Part shown: piece after piece, positions 36,281 to 43,488 of the stretch
Layout of the letters: each line of letters opens with the position of its first letter
Numbering within the stretch: position 1 is the stretch's first letter
Source: Candidatus Flemingiibacterium merdigallinarum
Lineage (GTDB): Bacteria; Bacillota; Clostridia; Oscillospirales; CAG-272
Assembly: GCA_904386005.1 (NCBI GenBank)
Contig: CAJFKR010000006.1
Location: 1-52,756, forward strand
Length of the DNA stretch: 52,756 nucleotides
Reading direction: 5' to 3'
Made by a program: the position numbers and the translations under genes
The notes under the pieces: model-generated
The model's input: only the letters and a program-made list of their open reading frames with translations
Database searches by the model: none
Told to the model about the DNA's origin: nothing

Positions 36281-36336
36281 CCGGAGGCAATAATATATCC
36301 GGAGGTAATTATAAATATATCCGGAGGTAATTATAT
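36281..36336 (+). repeat. Ribosome-binding site repeated three times in tandem
   Basis: CCGGAGG occurs at 36281-36287, 36299-36305 and 36321-36327, each followed by an AT-rich stretch such as TAATTATA. Only the last is correctly spaced from the nitroreductase ATG at 36337. It looks like tandem duplication of the Shine-Dalgarno region. Confidence 0.8.
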
Positions 36337-36909
36337 ATGATGAAAGAAATATTCACCGCCAACCGCACCTGCCGAACCTTTGACGAGAGCCGAAAAATCT
36401 CACGCGAGGAGCTCTGCGAGCTGGTCGAGTGTGCCCGACTCGCTCCGGCTTCGGCGAATATACAGCCGCTTAGTTATCGACTGGTCTATACTCAGGACGA
36501 GCTCGACGCCGTACAGCCGCTGACCAAGTGGGCGGCGTCGCTGCCCAACCTTGAGCTTCCGCCGAAGGAACACAGACCGACCGCGTTCATCGTCATCTGT
36601 CAGGACACCGCGAAATTCGGCTCGCCCGATCGATTCCAGCGTGATGTCGGGATATGTGCGCTCGCGATCTCGCTCGCGGCTTTCGACAAGGGACTCGCGA
36701 GCTGCATGATCGGCAGCTTCAAGGGCGACGAGCTGCGATGCGTACTCGGACTTGCGGACAATGTCGTGCCGCAGCTGGTCATAGCTGTCGGCGCTCCAGA
36801 CGAGGTTCGCCGCGTCGAGGACGCGAAGGATGGTGTGGTCAAATATTACCGCACCGAGGACAATGTCCACGTGGTTCCGAAACGCCCGCTTTCCGAGCTC
36901 ATAATCTAA
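36337..36909 (+). CDS. Nitroreductase family protein
   Basis: A 190-residue FMN-dependent oxidoreductase of the nitroreductase superfamily. It begins EIFTANRTCRTFDESRKIS, corresponding to the usual RRSxRxF start. SARLAPASANIQPLSY-like sequence (here CARLAPASANIQPLSYRLVY) binds FMN, and DVGICALAISLAAFDKGLAS followed by CMIGSF is the mid-domain motif. The C-terminal VVKYYRTEDNVHVVPKRPL is typical of a clostridial subgroup. Substrate unknown. It follows the SGNH gene by 69 bases and has three successive Shine-Dalgarno sequences. Confidence 0.9.
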   Translation: MMKEIFTANRTCRTFDESRKISREELCELVECARLAPASANIQPLSYRLVYTQDELDAVQPLTKWAASLPNLELPPKEHRPTAFIVICQDTAKFGSPDRFQRDVGICALAISLAAFDKGLASCMIGSFKGDELRCVLGLADNVVPQLVIAVGAPDEVRRVEDAKDGVVKYYRTEDNVHVVPKRPLSELII

Positions 36910-36924
36910 AACTATCTCTATAAA

Positions 36925-37479
36925 TCATCTGAAATCAAATTCGAGTTGGCTGTCATAAGGCGGTTCATCGCCGAGATTTAACAGCGTAAGTCCCAGCTGC
37001 CGCGCATAGTTCACTGTATACAGTGTACCGCCGCGGCGGCTGGTGCCGTCGTCGAGGCTTTTGTCATAATAGCACACGCATATGCTGCTGTGCTCGACCA
37101 TGAAGCGATTCCGCAGGTGCATGACGCCGCCATGATAATGATCTGAACTGTAATATACGCTATCAGCCGCGTTGAGAATATATTTGTAGGTCTCTTTGTC
37201 CTGCGGTTTCCAGTTCTGCGCCTGCTCAGGGCAGGGAAGCGCTAAGTTGAGCTTAAGTCCCGGATTGCGATTGCGCACTTCGAGCACGGCGAGCGCGGCT
37301 ATCGTATCAAAGCCGAGCGCTCCGCCGGTATAATATTCCACAATTCCATGTGAAATCAGCCAATTCACCTCAAGGCTGACGTCCTCATACAGACGATTGA
37401 CGCGTTCCTTGGGGATTTTTCTGTGTCCGGTAAAGCAGCAGGTATGTTCACGCAAATCAGTCAAATCTGACACTCCCAT
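36925..37479 (-). CDS. SLOG-family protein (DUF1273/YpsA-like)
   Basis: A protein of about 184 residues with a Rossmann-like SLOG fold. Typical elements are CCFTGHRKIPKERVNRL at the start, GIVEYYTGGALGFDTIAALAVL in the middle, LALPCPEQAQNW, and the C-terminal GGTLYTVNYARQLGLTLLNL. SLOG proteins bind nucleotide-derived ligands, and some act in stress or phage-defence systems; no partner effector gene lies next to this one. The start is uncertain: ATG at 37479 lacks a good ribosome binding site, while a TTG a few codons later follows GGGAG. It has its own promoter. Confidence 0.85.
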   Translation of the reverse strand: MGVSDLTDLREHTCCFTGHRKIPKERVNRLYEDVSLEVNWLISHGIVEYYTGGALGFDTIAALAVLEVRNRNPGLKLNLALPCPEQAQNWKPQDKETYKYILNAADSVYYSSDHYHGGVMHLRNRFMVEHSSICVCYYDKSLDDGTSRRGGTLYTVNYARQLGLTLLNLGDEPPYDSQLEFDFR

Positions 37480-37503
37480 CAAACAAGCGTTCTATTTTAT
37501 GAC

Positions 37504-37532
37504 AGTATATCATATTTTTTAGCATTTGTAAA
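37504..37532 (-). promoter_or_regulatory. Promoter of the SLOG gene
   Basis: Minus strand: TTTACA (37527-37532), 17-bp spacer, TATACT (37504-37509). Confidence 0.65.
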
Positions 37533-37602
37533 TAGTATAAACGAAATTTATCATAATCGGCGGAAAAAAATCTCGGTATATCCGTCGGGGAAGGATTCCG
37601 AA

Positions 37603-38376
37603 ATGAGCAAAATTAAAATCATGAGCTTTAATATGCGCACGCAGGCCTCGGGGGACGGTGAGAATCAATTTCTCAATCGCCGCGAATTCATCGCCGAGCG
37701 ACTGAAAGAATTGAAGCCGGATGTGATCGGCTGTCAGGAAATGCAGCCTATCATGTACGACTGGCTGAATGAAACGCTGAAGGAATACTGCGTAGTCGGC
37801 GCCGGTCGAGGAGAAGCGCTCGACAACGAGGCGGTCTGCGTCGCCTACCGCCGCGATAAGTTTTATCTCTGCTCGACCGACACCTTCTGGCTGTCGCCCG
37901 AGCCCTACAAGCCCGGCTCGCGCTATACCGGCGACCAGAGCTCCTGCCCGCGAATCTGCACAATGGTGACACTGAAACCGCGCGACGGCGCTCCATTCAG
38001 ACTTTATAACATTCACACCGACCATGTCGGCAAATACGCGCGCGTGCTCGAGGTGAACCAGCTGCTGGCCCGCATAGTGGAGGACGACAAGAAGCTGAAA
38101 ACTCCGGTATTTGTGACCGGCGACTTCAACGACACGCCCGACAGTCTTTGTATCAAAACCATGCTGGAATATGACGGCGGACGATTTACCGACCTATGCT
38201 CTGATTCAGGTCAGACTTTCCACGCGTTCGGCAGCTATATAAACGAAGCCGGAAAGATAGACTACATCTTTGCTGAAAAAGGCATAAATTGTATAAACAC
38301 CGAGGTTATCCGAGACAAGCGCGGGAACTTGTATTTATCCGACCACTACCCGATCATGGCTGAAGTCGAAATATAA
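37603..38376 (+). CDS. Endonuclease/exonuclease/phosphatase (EEP) family hydrolase
   Basis: A 257-residue metal-dependent phosphohydrolase. Family motifs: MSFNMRT at the start (metal-binding Asn), GCQEMQP with the catalytic Glu (about 45-51), YNIHTDHVG near 142, VTGDFNDTPDS near 175 and the final SDHYPIMAEVEI with the catalytic Asp-His pair. EEP enzymes cleave nucleic acids, phospholipids or phosphoinositides; the target is unknown. No signal peptide is present. GGGGAAGGA precedes the ATG, and the next gene follows after 14 bases. Confidence 0.9.
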   Translation: MSKIKIMSFNMRTQASGDGENQFLNRREFIAERLKELKPDVIGCQEMQPIMYDWLNETLKEYCVVGAGRGEALDNEAVCVAYRRDKFYLCSTDTFWLSPEPYKPGSRYTGDQSSCPRICTMVTLKPRDGAPFRLYNIHTDHVGKYARVLEVNQLLARIVEDDKKLKTPVFVTGDFNDTPDSLCIKTMLEYDGGRFTDLCSDSGQTFHAFGSYINEAGKIDYIFAEKGINCINTEVIRDKRGNLYLSDHYPIMAEVEI

Positions 38377-38390
38377 GGAGAAAATATAAA

Positions 38391-39542
38391 ATGGAAAAAT
38401 CGAAAGTATATTTTACCGATATGCGCTGCGGAACCAATACCAACCTGCTACAGAAGCTACAGCGGCTTATTAAGGCTGCCGGTATTGGCGATATCGACTT
38501 TGACGGCAAGTTCACGGCTATCAAAATCCACTTCGGTGAGCCGGGAAATCTGTCCTTCCTGCGTCCGAATTTCGCGAAAGCGGTCGCGGATGTTATTAAG
38601 GAGCTCGGCGGCAAGCCGTTCCTGACCGATTGCAATACATTGTATGTAGGCCGCCGCAAGAACGCGCTCGACCACCTTGACGCGGCTATGGAAAACGGCT
38701 TCTCGCCTTATTCTACCGGATGTCAGATCATAATCGCCGACGGGCTGACCGGAAAGGACGAGGTCTGGGTGCCGGTCGAGGGCGGCGAGCTGGTCAGCGA
38801 AGCGAAGATAGGCCGCGCGGTCATGGACGCGGACGTGTTTATCTCGCTGAACCATTTCAAGGGTCACGAATGCACCGGCTTCGGCGGAGCGCTCAAGAAT
38901 ATCGGCATGGGCTGCGGATCCCGCGCCGGCAAGATGGAGCAGCACAACGGCGGCAAGACCGAGGTCGACCAGTCGCGCTGTGTTGGATGTCGTATGTGCG
39001 CGAAGCAGTGCGCGCACGACGCGATTTCGTTCGATCCGACCACCCGCAAGGCGAGCGTAGACAAATCGAAGTGCGTCGGCTGCGGTCGCTGCATACACGC
39101 CTGCCGCACCGAAGCGATCTCACAGTCACAGGACAGCGCGAACGACGACCTCTGCAAGAAGATTGCCGAATATTCAAAGGCGGTGCTCGCCGGACGCCCG
39201 AGCTTCCACATCAACATAGTAAATCAGGTTTCGCCCTACTGCGACTGCCACCCCGAAAATGATACGCCTATTATACCCGACGTCGGTATGTTCGCGTCAT
39301 TCGACCCGGTCGCACTCGACGCCGCCTGCGCGGACGCCTGCAACCGTCAGCCCGCGTATGCTGACTCGGTACTTGGCGAGAACCTGAAGGAGCAGGGAGC
39401 TCACTGCCACAACGGCGTAGTCGACAGTGACGCTGACCGCTTCGACGCAACCTTCCCGACGACCAACTGGAGAGTCACGCTCGAGCACGCCGAAAAGCTG
39501 GGCATCGGCACGACCGAATACGAGCTCATCGAGATAAAATAA
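38391..39542 (+). CDS. DUF362 protein with two [4Fe-4S] ferredoxin clusters
   Basis: A 383-residue protein. The N-terminal DUF362 part has KVYFTDMRCGTN, FTAIKIHFGEPGN and FISLNHFKGHECTGFGGALK. A ferredoxin-like insert (about 198-243) has two cysteine sets, CVGCRMCAKQC and CVGCGRCIHAC, each suited to a 4Fe-4S cluster. The remainder returns to DUF362 (VGMFASFDPVALDAACADAC). Its reaction is not established; an electron-transfer role is inferred. AAGGAGAAAATAT lies upstream. Confidence 0.9.
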   Translation: MEKSKVYFTDMRCGTNTNLLQKLQRLIKAAGIGDIDFDGKFTAIKIHFGEPGNLSFLRPNFAKAVADVIKELGGKPFLTDCNTLYVGRRKNALDHLDAAMENGFSPYSTGCQIIIADGLTGKDEVWVPVEGGELVSEAKIGRAVMDADVFISLNHFKGHECTGFGGALKNIGMGCGSRAGKMEQHNGGKTEVDQSRCVGCRMCAKQCAHDAISFDPTTRKASVDKSKCVGCGRCIHACRTEAISQSQDSANDDLCKKIAEYSKAVLAGRPSFHINIVNQVSPYCDCHPENDTPIIPDVGMFASFDPVALDAACADACNRQPAYADSVLGENLKEQGAHCHNGVVDSDADRFDATFPTTNWRVTLEHAEKLGIGTTEYELIEIK

Positions 39543-39562
39543 TCTGATTTATCCCGGCACTG

Positions 39563-40210
39563 ATGGATCATTTTATATTCATAATTGAAATTATTGGCAC
39601 AATCGCTTTTGCGATCTCCGGCGCGCTGACCGGATTCGGCAAGAACATGGACATCTTCGGCGTGTCGATACTCGGCGTCACGACCGCGACCGGCGGGGGA
39701 ATGATACGCGATCTGATTCTCGGTCAGACCCCGCCCGCGACCTTTTCGAACCCGATTTATGTTTTACTATCTGTGATAGCGTCGATAATCGTATTTATTT
39801 TAGGCGTGCGTCACCGGCTGGCGAGCGACCTTGTAAACGAATCGGGACGGAAGATATACGAGCTGGTCATGCTGATATCCGACTCGGCGGGACTTGGCAT
39901 ATTCACGGTTGTAGGAGTCAAACTCGCGATTGACGCCGGATTTATCGAAAACCCATTTTTGATAATATTCGTCGCGGTCGTCACCGGAGTCGGCGGCGGT
40001 GTTTTGCGCGACGTCTTTGCCGGCGACCGACCGTATATCTTTGTCAAGCACATCTACGCCTGCGCGTCAATCGCGGGCGCGATAGTTTGTGCGCTGATGT
40101 GGAATATTGTCGGGCAGAATGTCAGCATGGCGACCGGATTCGCGGTCGTGACTCTGATACGCCTGCTCGCGGCAAGATTCAGGTGGAGCCTGCCGCGACC
40201 GAATAAATAA
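39563..40210 (+). CDS. Trimeric intracellular cation channel family protein (UPF0126)
   Basis: A 215-residue membrane protein with about seven segments and an internal repeat. The two half motifs are AFAISGALTGFGKNMDIFG with TATGGGMIRDLILG, and LGIFTVVGVKLAID with TGVGGGVLRDVFAGDRP. Bacterial TRIC homologues form trimeric monovalent-cation channels. It starts 20 bases after the DUF362 stop with no clear Shine-Dalgarno, so translation may be coupled. Confidence 0.9.
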   Translation: MDHFIFIIEIIGTIAFAISGALTGFGKNMDIFGVSILGVTTATGGGMIRDLILGQTPPATFSNPIYVLLSVIASIIVFILGVRHRLASDLVNESGRKIYELVMLISDSAGLGIFTVVGVKLAIDAGFIENPFLIIFVAVVTGVGGGVLRDVFAGDRPYIFVKHIYACASIAGAIVCALMWNIVGQNVSMATGFAVVTLIRLLAARFRWSLPRPNK

Positions 40211-40267
40211 ATTGATTTTTGGGACTCGGAACCGACTTGCCTTTTTAATCTGTGGGTCGTTTATATA

Positions 40268-40429
40268 TCAGAACAAATTCGTCCCCGAACGGCGGAATTC
40301 TCCGGGTGAGCAGCCTTTATACTGCCTGAACTTGCTGATAAAGTAGCTGACACTGTTGAATCCGACTCTCGCCGCGCACTCGGTTACGCTTAGCTCATGT
40401 TCTGACGCGAGCAGACGCTCTGCCATATA
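40268..40429 (-). pseudogene. C-terminal remnant of an AraC-family regulator
   Basis: Only the last 53 codons of an AraC-type DNA-binding domain remain: AERLLASEHELSVTECAARV, then GFNSVSYFISKFRQYKGCSP and EFRR before the TGA at 40268. This covers the second HTH and the AraC signature. Homology stops at about 40429, where a plus-strand remnant begins. It lacks a sensor domain and a plausible start and is too short to act alone. It is the complementary part of what is missing from the truncated AraC gene at 8638-9244, although whether the two pieces come from one gene is unknown. Confidence 0.8.
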
Positions 40430-40536
40430 TTAAATAGCAACGATCCGGATATCAGCTCTGCTTGGACCGAGAGGGAAGGCGCGTACAACGCCGCGCTGGA
40501 GACGCTGATTGATTATTTCAGTCAGTCGGCAGAATA
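40427..40536 (+). pseudogene. C-terminal remnant of an ABC solute-binding protein
   Basis: The frame LNSNDPDISSAWTEREGAYN, then AALETLIDYFSQ and a TAA at 40534-40536, looks like the last 35 residues of a family 1 sugar-binding protein (compare ASYYASNESAKMAEYDKMFA at the end of the intact protein at 9720). There is no start. It abuts the AraC remnant on the other strand. It precedes the rhamnosidase by 41 bases, so a binding protein/glycosidase operon has probably lost its first gene. The rest of 40211-40577 holds nothing else recognisable. Confidence 0.6.
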
Positions 40537-40577
40537 AACGCGGCGAATGCGCGTCAGCACGAAAGGATATACCATCT

Positions 40578-42758
40578 ATGTATGATTATAGCAACAGACC
40601 GCTTGCCGCCGCGCGCTGGATAGCGCCCGACCGCGAGTCGGCGTCGCCGGTGATACGGCGCGAATTTTTAATCGGCAGCGGCGAGGACACATCGCGCGCA
40701 AAGCTGTATATAACCGGACTCGGCTTCTTCGAAGCCTACCTCAACGGTCGCAGGCTCGGTGACGAATACTTTCAGCCGCTGCAAACCGACTACGAGCCGC
40801 GAGCCTTCGACGTCATAACCTATCCCTGCCGCGACCGCTTCACACATAAGATATTCTACCTTTGCTACGATGTATCACCTTACTTGAAATCGGGCGAAAA
40901 TCTGCTCGAAATCCGACTTGGCGGCGGATGGTATGTGCAGAATGTGCGAATAGCCGAGGGGCGGATGTCCTACGGAGACCGTCCAAAGTGCATATATTCG
41001 CTTAAGCTTGACCGGCGGATCATATCTTCAGACGGCAGCGAGAGCTGGAGCGACAGCGAAATCACCTTCAGCAATCTGTTCATCGGCGAGGTTCACGACC
41101 CGACCGCCGAGAGACGGAGCGGTCGGGTGAAAGTGCTCGACGCACCGGCGTCCGAGCTCTGCCCGCAGTACGGTCAACCCGACCGGCTGATACGCCTGAT
41201 CACGCCGAAGCTGCTACACCGGCAGGATGAGCGCGACATATACGACGCCGGCGAAAATATCAGCGGATTTGTGCGCGTCCGTGCACGCGCAGGATATACC
41301 GGCGAGATAGTGCTGCGCTTCGCCGAAAATCTGAACCCAGACGGTTCACTGAACTTCTCGTCGTCTGGCGGCGACTGCCGCAACGCCGACGGGAGTCTAC
41401 AGATAATGTGCGACCGCTTTGTCTCGGAAGGCAAAGCGCGTATATTCGAGCCGAAGTTCGTCTGGCACGCGTTCAGATATTTCGAAATTTCGGGCGAATA
41501 TGATTCGGTTGAAGTTTTAGTAATCCACGCGGACACGCCGCTGACCGCTGAATTCGAGTCGGACGGCGAGGGGCTCGATTTTCTGTTCGACGCGTATGTC
41601 CGCACGCAGCTTGACAATATGCACTGCGGCGTTGTATCCGACTGCCCGCACCGCGAGCGGCTCGGCTACACCGGCGACGGTCAGATCTGCGCGCCGACCG
41701 CGATGTTATATTTCGACTGCCGCGAGTTCTATTTTAAGTGGATACACGATATACTCGACTGTCAGGACCTTGAGCGCGGGCATATCCAGCACACCGCGCC
41801 GTTCATGGGCGGCGGCGGTGGTCCGGGCGGCTGGTGCTGCGCGATTGTGCTCGTGCCCTATTATTATTGGAAGCAATACGGCGACCTCGACCTTATCGGC
41901 GAGTGCTACGAGCCGATGAAGCGTTGGATTTCGTATCTTGTCAAGCATTCCGAAAACGGACTTGTGACAAGCGAGGAGGAGGGCGGCTGGTGCCTGGGCG
42001 ATTGGTGTACGCTCGAAAAATGTACTCTGCCCGAACCGTTAGTCAACACCTGCTACTTTATCATCTGCCTGAAGCTGATGCAGAAAATGGCAGCAGCGCT
42101 CGGAGTCGATAATGATATACCCGAATTTGCACGGCTTGCGTCGTACTCACTCGACGCGGTCAGGGAAAAATATTACGACGCCAAAACCGGACATTGCTGC
42201 GACGCAGGACAGGGCGCGGACGTATACGCGGCGTGGGTCGGACTAAATACAATCGACGCCGCGGCCGAATATTACGACAGTCTCGGTCATTTCGACACCG
42301 GCTTTCTCGCGACCGATATACTTTGCGAGCTGCTGTTCGACGGCGGTTATGGCGACGTAGCATACAAACTTTTGTCCGGCGACGGCAAGGGCAGCTTCCT
42401 CTATATGAAGCGTCATGGCGCGACGACAATCTGGGAGCACTGGCTCGGCTCGTCAAACAATCACCCGATGTTCGGCGCCTGCACAAGGCAGCTGCATCGC
42501 GGCATACTCGGTATTCGGCAGCCCGACGACTCATACGGCTGGGAAAAAGCTGTGATATCGCCGTATCTGCCCGACGGTCTGAATTACGCTAACGGCAGTA
42601 TTCTGACGCCGCGCGGACGGATATCGGTATCACTCAAGCGTGCCGATGGCAGTGTCACAGCTGACATTACGATTCCGGACGAGTTGCGCGCGGTATATAC
42701 GCGCGGCGGTGACAGCACCGAGCTCGTACCGGGACTGAACAGGCTGACAATAGAATAA
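40578..42758 (+). CDS. Alpha-L-rhamnosidase, glycoside hydrolase family 78
   Basis: A 726-residue GH78 enzyme that releases L-rhamnose from plant or bacterial glycans. The N-terminal beta-domains (REFLIG, KLYITGLGFFEAYLNGRRLG, LEIRLGGGWYVQ) are followed by the catalytic (alpha/alpha)6 barrel. The key motif SDCPHRERLGYTGDGQ is at about 354-369, and GATTIWEHWLGSSNNHPMFG at about 613-632 carries the second catalytic Glu. The C-terminal sandwich ends near 726. No signal peptide is present. I chose the ATG at 40578 because GAAAGGA lies upstream; an earlier frame start overlaps the remnant. Its original promoter was probably lost with the upstream binding protein. Confidence 0.94.
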   Translation: MYDYSNRPLAAARWIAPDRESASPVIRREFLIGSGEDTSRAKLYITGLGFFEAYLNGRRLGDEYFQPLQTDYEPRAFDVITYPCRDRFTHKIFYLCYDVSPYLKSGENLLEIRLGGGWYVQNVRIAEGRMSYGDRPKCIYSLKLDRRIISSDGSESWSDSEITFSNLFIGEVHDPTAERRSGRVKVLDAPASELCPQYGQPDRLIRLITPKLLHRQDERDIYDAGENISGFVRVRARAGYTGEIVLRFAENLNPDGSLNFSSSGGDCRNADGSLQIMCDRFVSEGKARIFEPKFVWHAFRYFEISGEYDSVEVLVIHADTPLTAEFESDGEGLDFLFDAYVRTQLDNMHCGVVSDCPHRERLGYTGDGQICAPTAMLYFDCREFYFKWIHDILDCQDLERGHIQHTAPFMGGGGGPGGWCCAIVLVPYYYWKQYGDLDLIGECYEPMKRWISYLVKHSENGLVTSEEEGGWCLGDWCTLEKCTLPEPLVNTCYFIICLKLMQKMAAALGVDNDIPEFARLASYSLDAVREKYYDAKTGHCCDAGQGADVYAAWVGLNTIDAAAEYYDSLGHFDTGFLATDILCELLFDGGYGDVAYKLLSGDGKGSFLYMKRHGATTIWEHWLGSSNNHPMFGACTRQLHRGILGIRQPDDSYGWEKAVISPYLPDGLNYANGSILTPRGRISVSLKRADGSVTADITIPDELRAVYTRGGDSTELVPGLNRLTIE

Positions 42759-42780
42759 AGATATCACCACACAGCAAGCT

Positions 42781-42806
42781 CCGCGCGGCAGGATATGACC
42801 GCGCGG
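42781..42806 (+). terminator. Intrinsic terminator of the rhamnosidase gene
   Basis: CCGCGCGG at 42781-42788 and 42799-42806 (self-complementary) around a 10-base loop, followed by ATTTTTTTCTG. Confidence 0.9.
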
Positions 42807-42825
42807 ATTTTTTTCTGTCACCGTA

Positions 42826-42854
42826 TTGCGAAATACTCAGGAATATTTTATAAT
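42826..42854 (+). promoter_or_regulatory. Promoter of the sigma factor/serpin operon
   Basis: TTGCGA (42826-42831), 17-bp spacer, TATAAT (42849-42854). A second, ECF-dependent promoter may exist between 42860 and 42900, but no known motif is recognised. Confidence 0.65.
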
Positions 42855-42921
42855 ATATATGTAAGGTTTCGCTTCAAAAGTTGACATATATAATGAATCC
42901 AATCCGAGAGGAGGTACTCGC

Positions 42922-43488
42922 ATGAACGATATCAAAATAATCGAGCTCTACTGGCAGCGCGATCAGTCAGCAATAAGCGCGACCGACGAGAAATACGGTA
43001 GATACTGCTTTTATGTCGCGGACAACATACTCGGCAGCCGCGAGGACTCGGAGGAGTGCGTCAACGACACCTGGCTCGCGGCTTGGAATAGTATGCCGCC
43101 GCACCGACCGAATCTGCTTCGTATTTTTCTTGCCAAAATCACCCGTTCCATCGCGTTCAACCGCTACAAAGCCGGTCACGCGCGCCGACGCGGGGGAGGG
43201 CAGATCGAGCTTGTCCTCGACGAGCTCGCCGAATGTCTCGAGGGCGAGAGCTGCGCCGAGGAATTTGCGCTCGCGAGGGAGCTGGGCGAATTCATCCGCC
43301 GTTTTGTGCGAAGTCTGCCGACCCGCGACGGCGACATATTCGCGCGGCGGTATTTCTTCACCGAGCCGATAAAGACGATAGCCGCGCGTTACCATTTGAG
43401 CGAGAACAACACAATGGTGATTTTGTCTCGCGTACGCGCAAAGCTGCGCGAGGAGCTGAAAAGAGAGGGATTTTGCGATGAACCGTAA
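42922..43488 (+). CDS. ECF-type RNA polymerase sigma factor
   Basis: A 188-residue sigma-70 family protein of a clostridial ECF group. Region 2 reads DEKYGRYCFYVADNILGSRE, then DSEECVNDTWLAAWNSMPPHRP (about 22-62). Region 4 is FVRSLPTRDGDIFARRYFFT, then IKTIAARYHLSENNTMVILSRVRAKLR-type sequence (about 128-180). In related genomes such sigma factors precede a membrane protein that starts with an IDD-type cytoplasmic segment and presumably controls them. Here that protein is a serpin whose gene overlaps by 11 bases. GAGAGGAGGT precedes the ATG. Confidence 0.93.
   Translation: MNDIKIIELYWQRDQSAISATDEKYGRYCFYVADNILGSREDSEECVNDTWLAAWNSMPPHRPNLLRIFLAKITRSIAFNRYKAGHARRRGGGQIELVLDELAECLEGESCAEEFALARELGEFIRRFVRSLPTRDGDIFARRYFFTEPIKTIAARYHLSENNTMVILSRVRAKLREELKREGFCDEP

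Noticed and set aside
36925-40210. SLOG, EEP nuclease-like, DUF362 and TRIC genes considered as a defence island
   Set aside because: They are on different strands with separate promoters, no toxin, nuclease-effector or phage-related neighbour is present, and each family has common housekeeping members.
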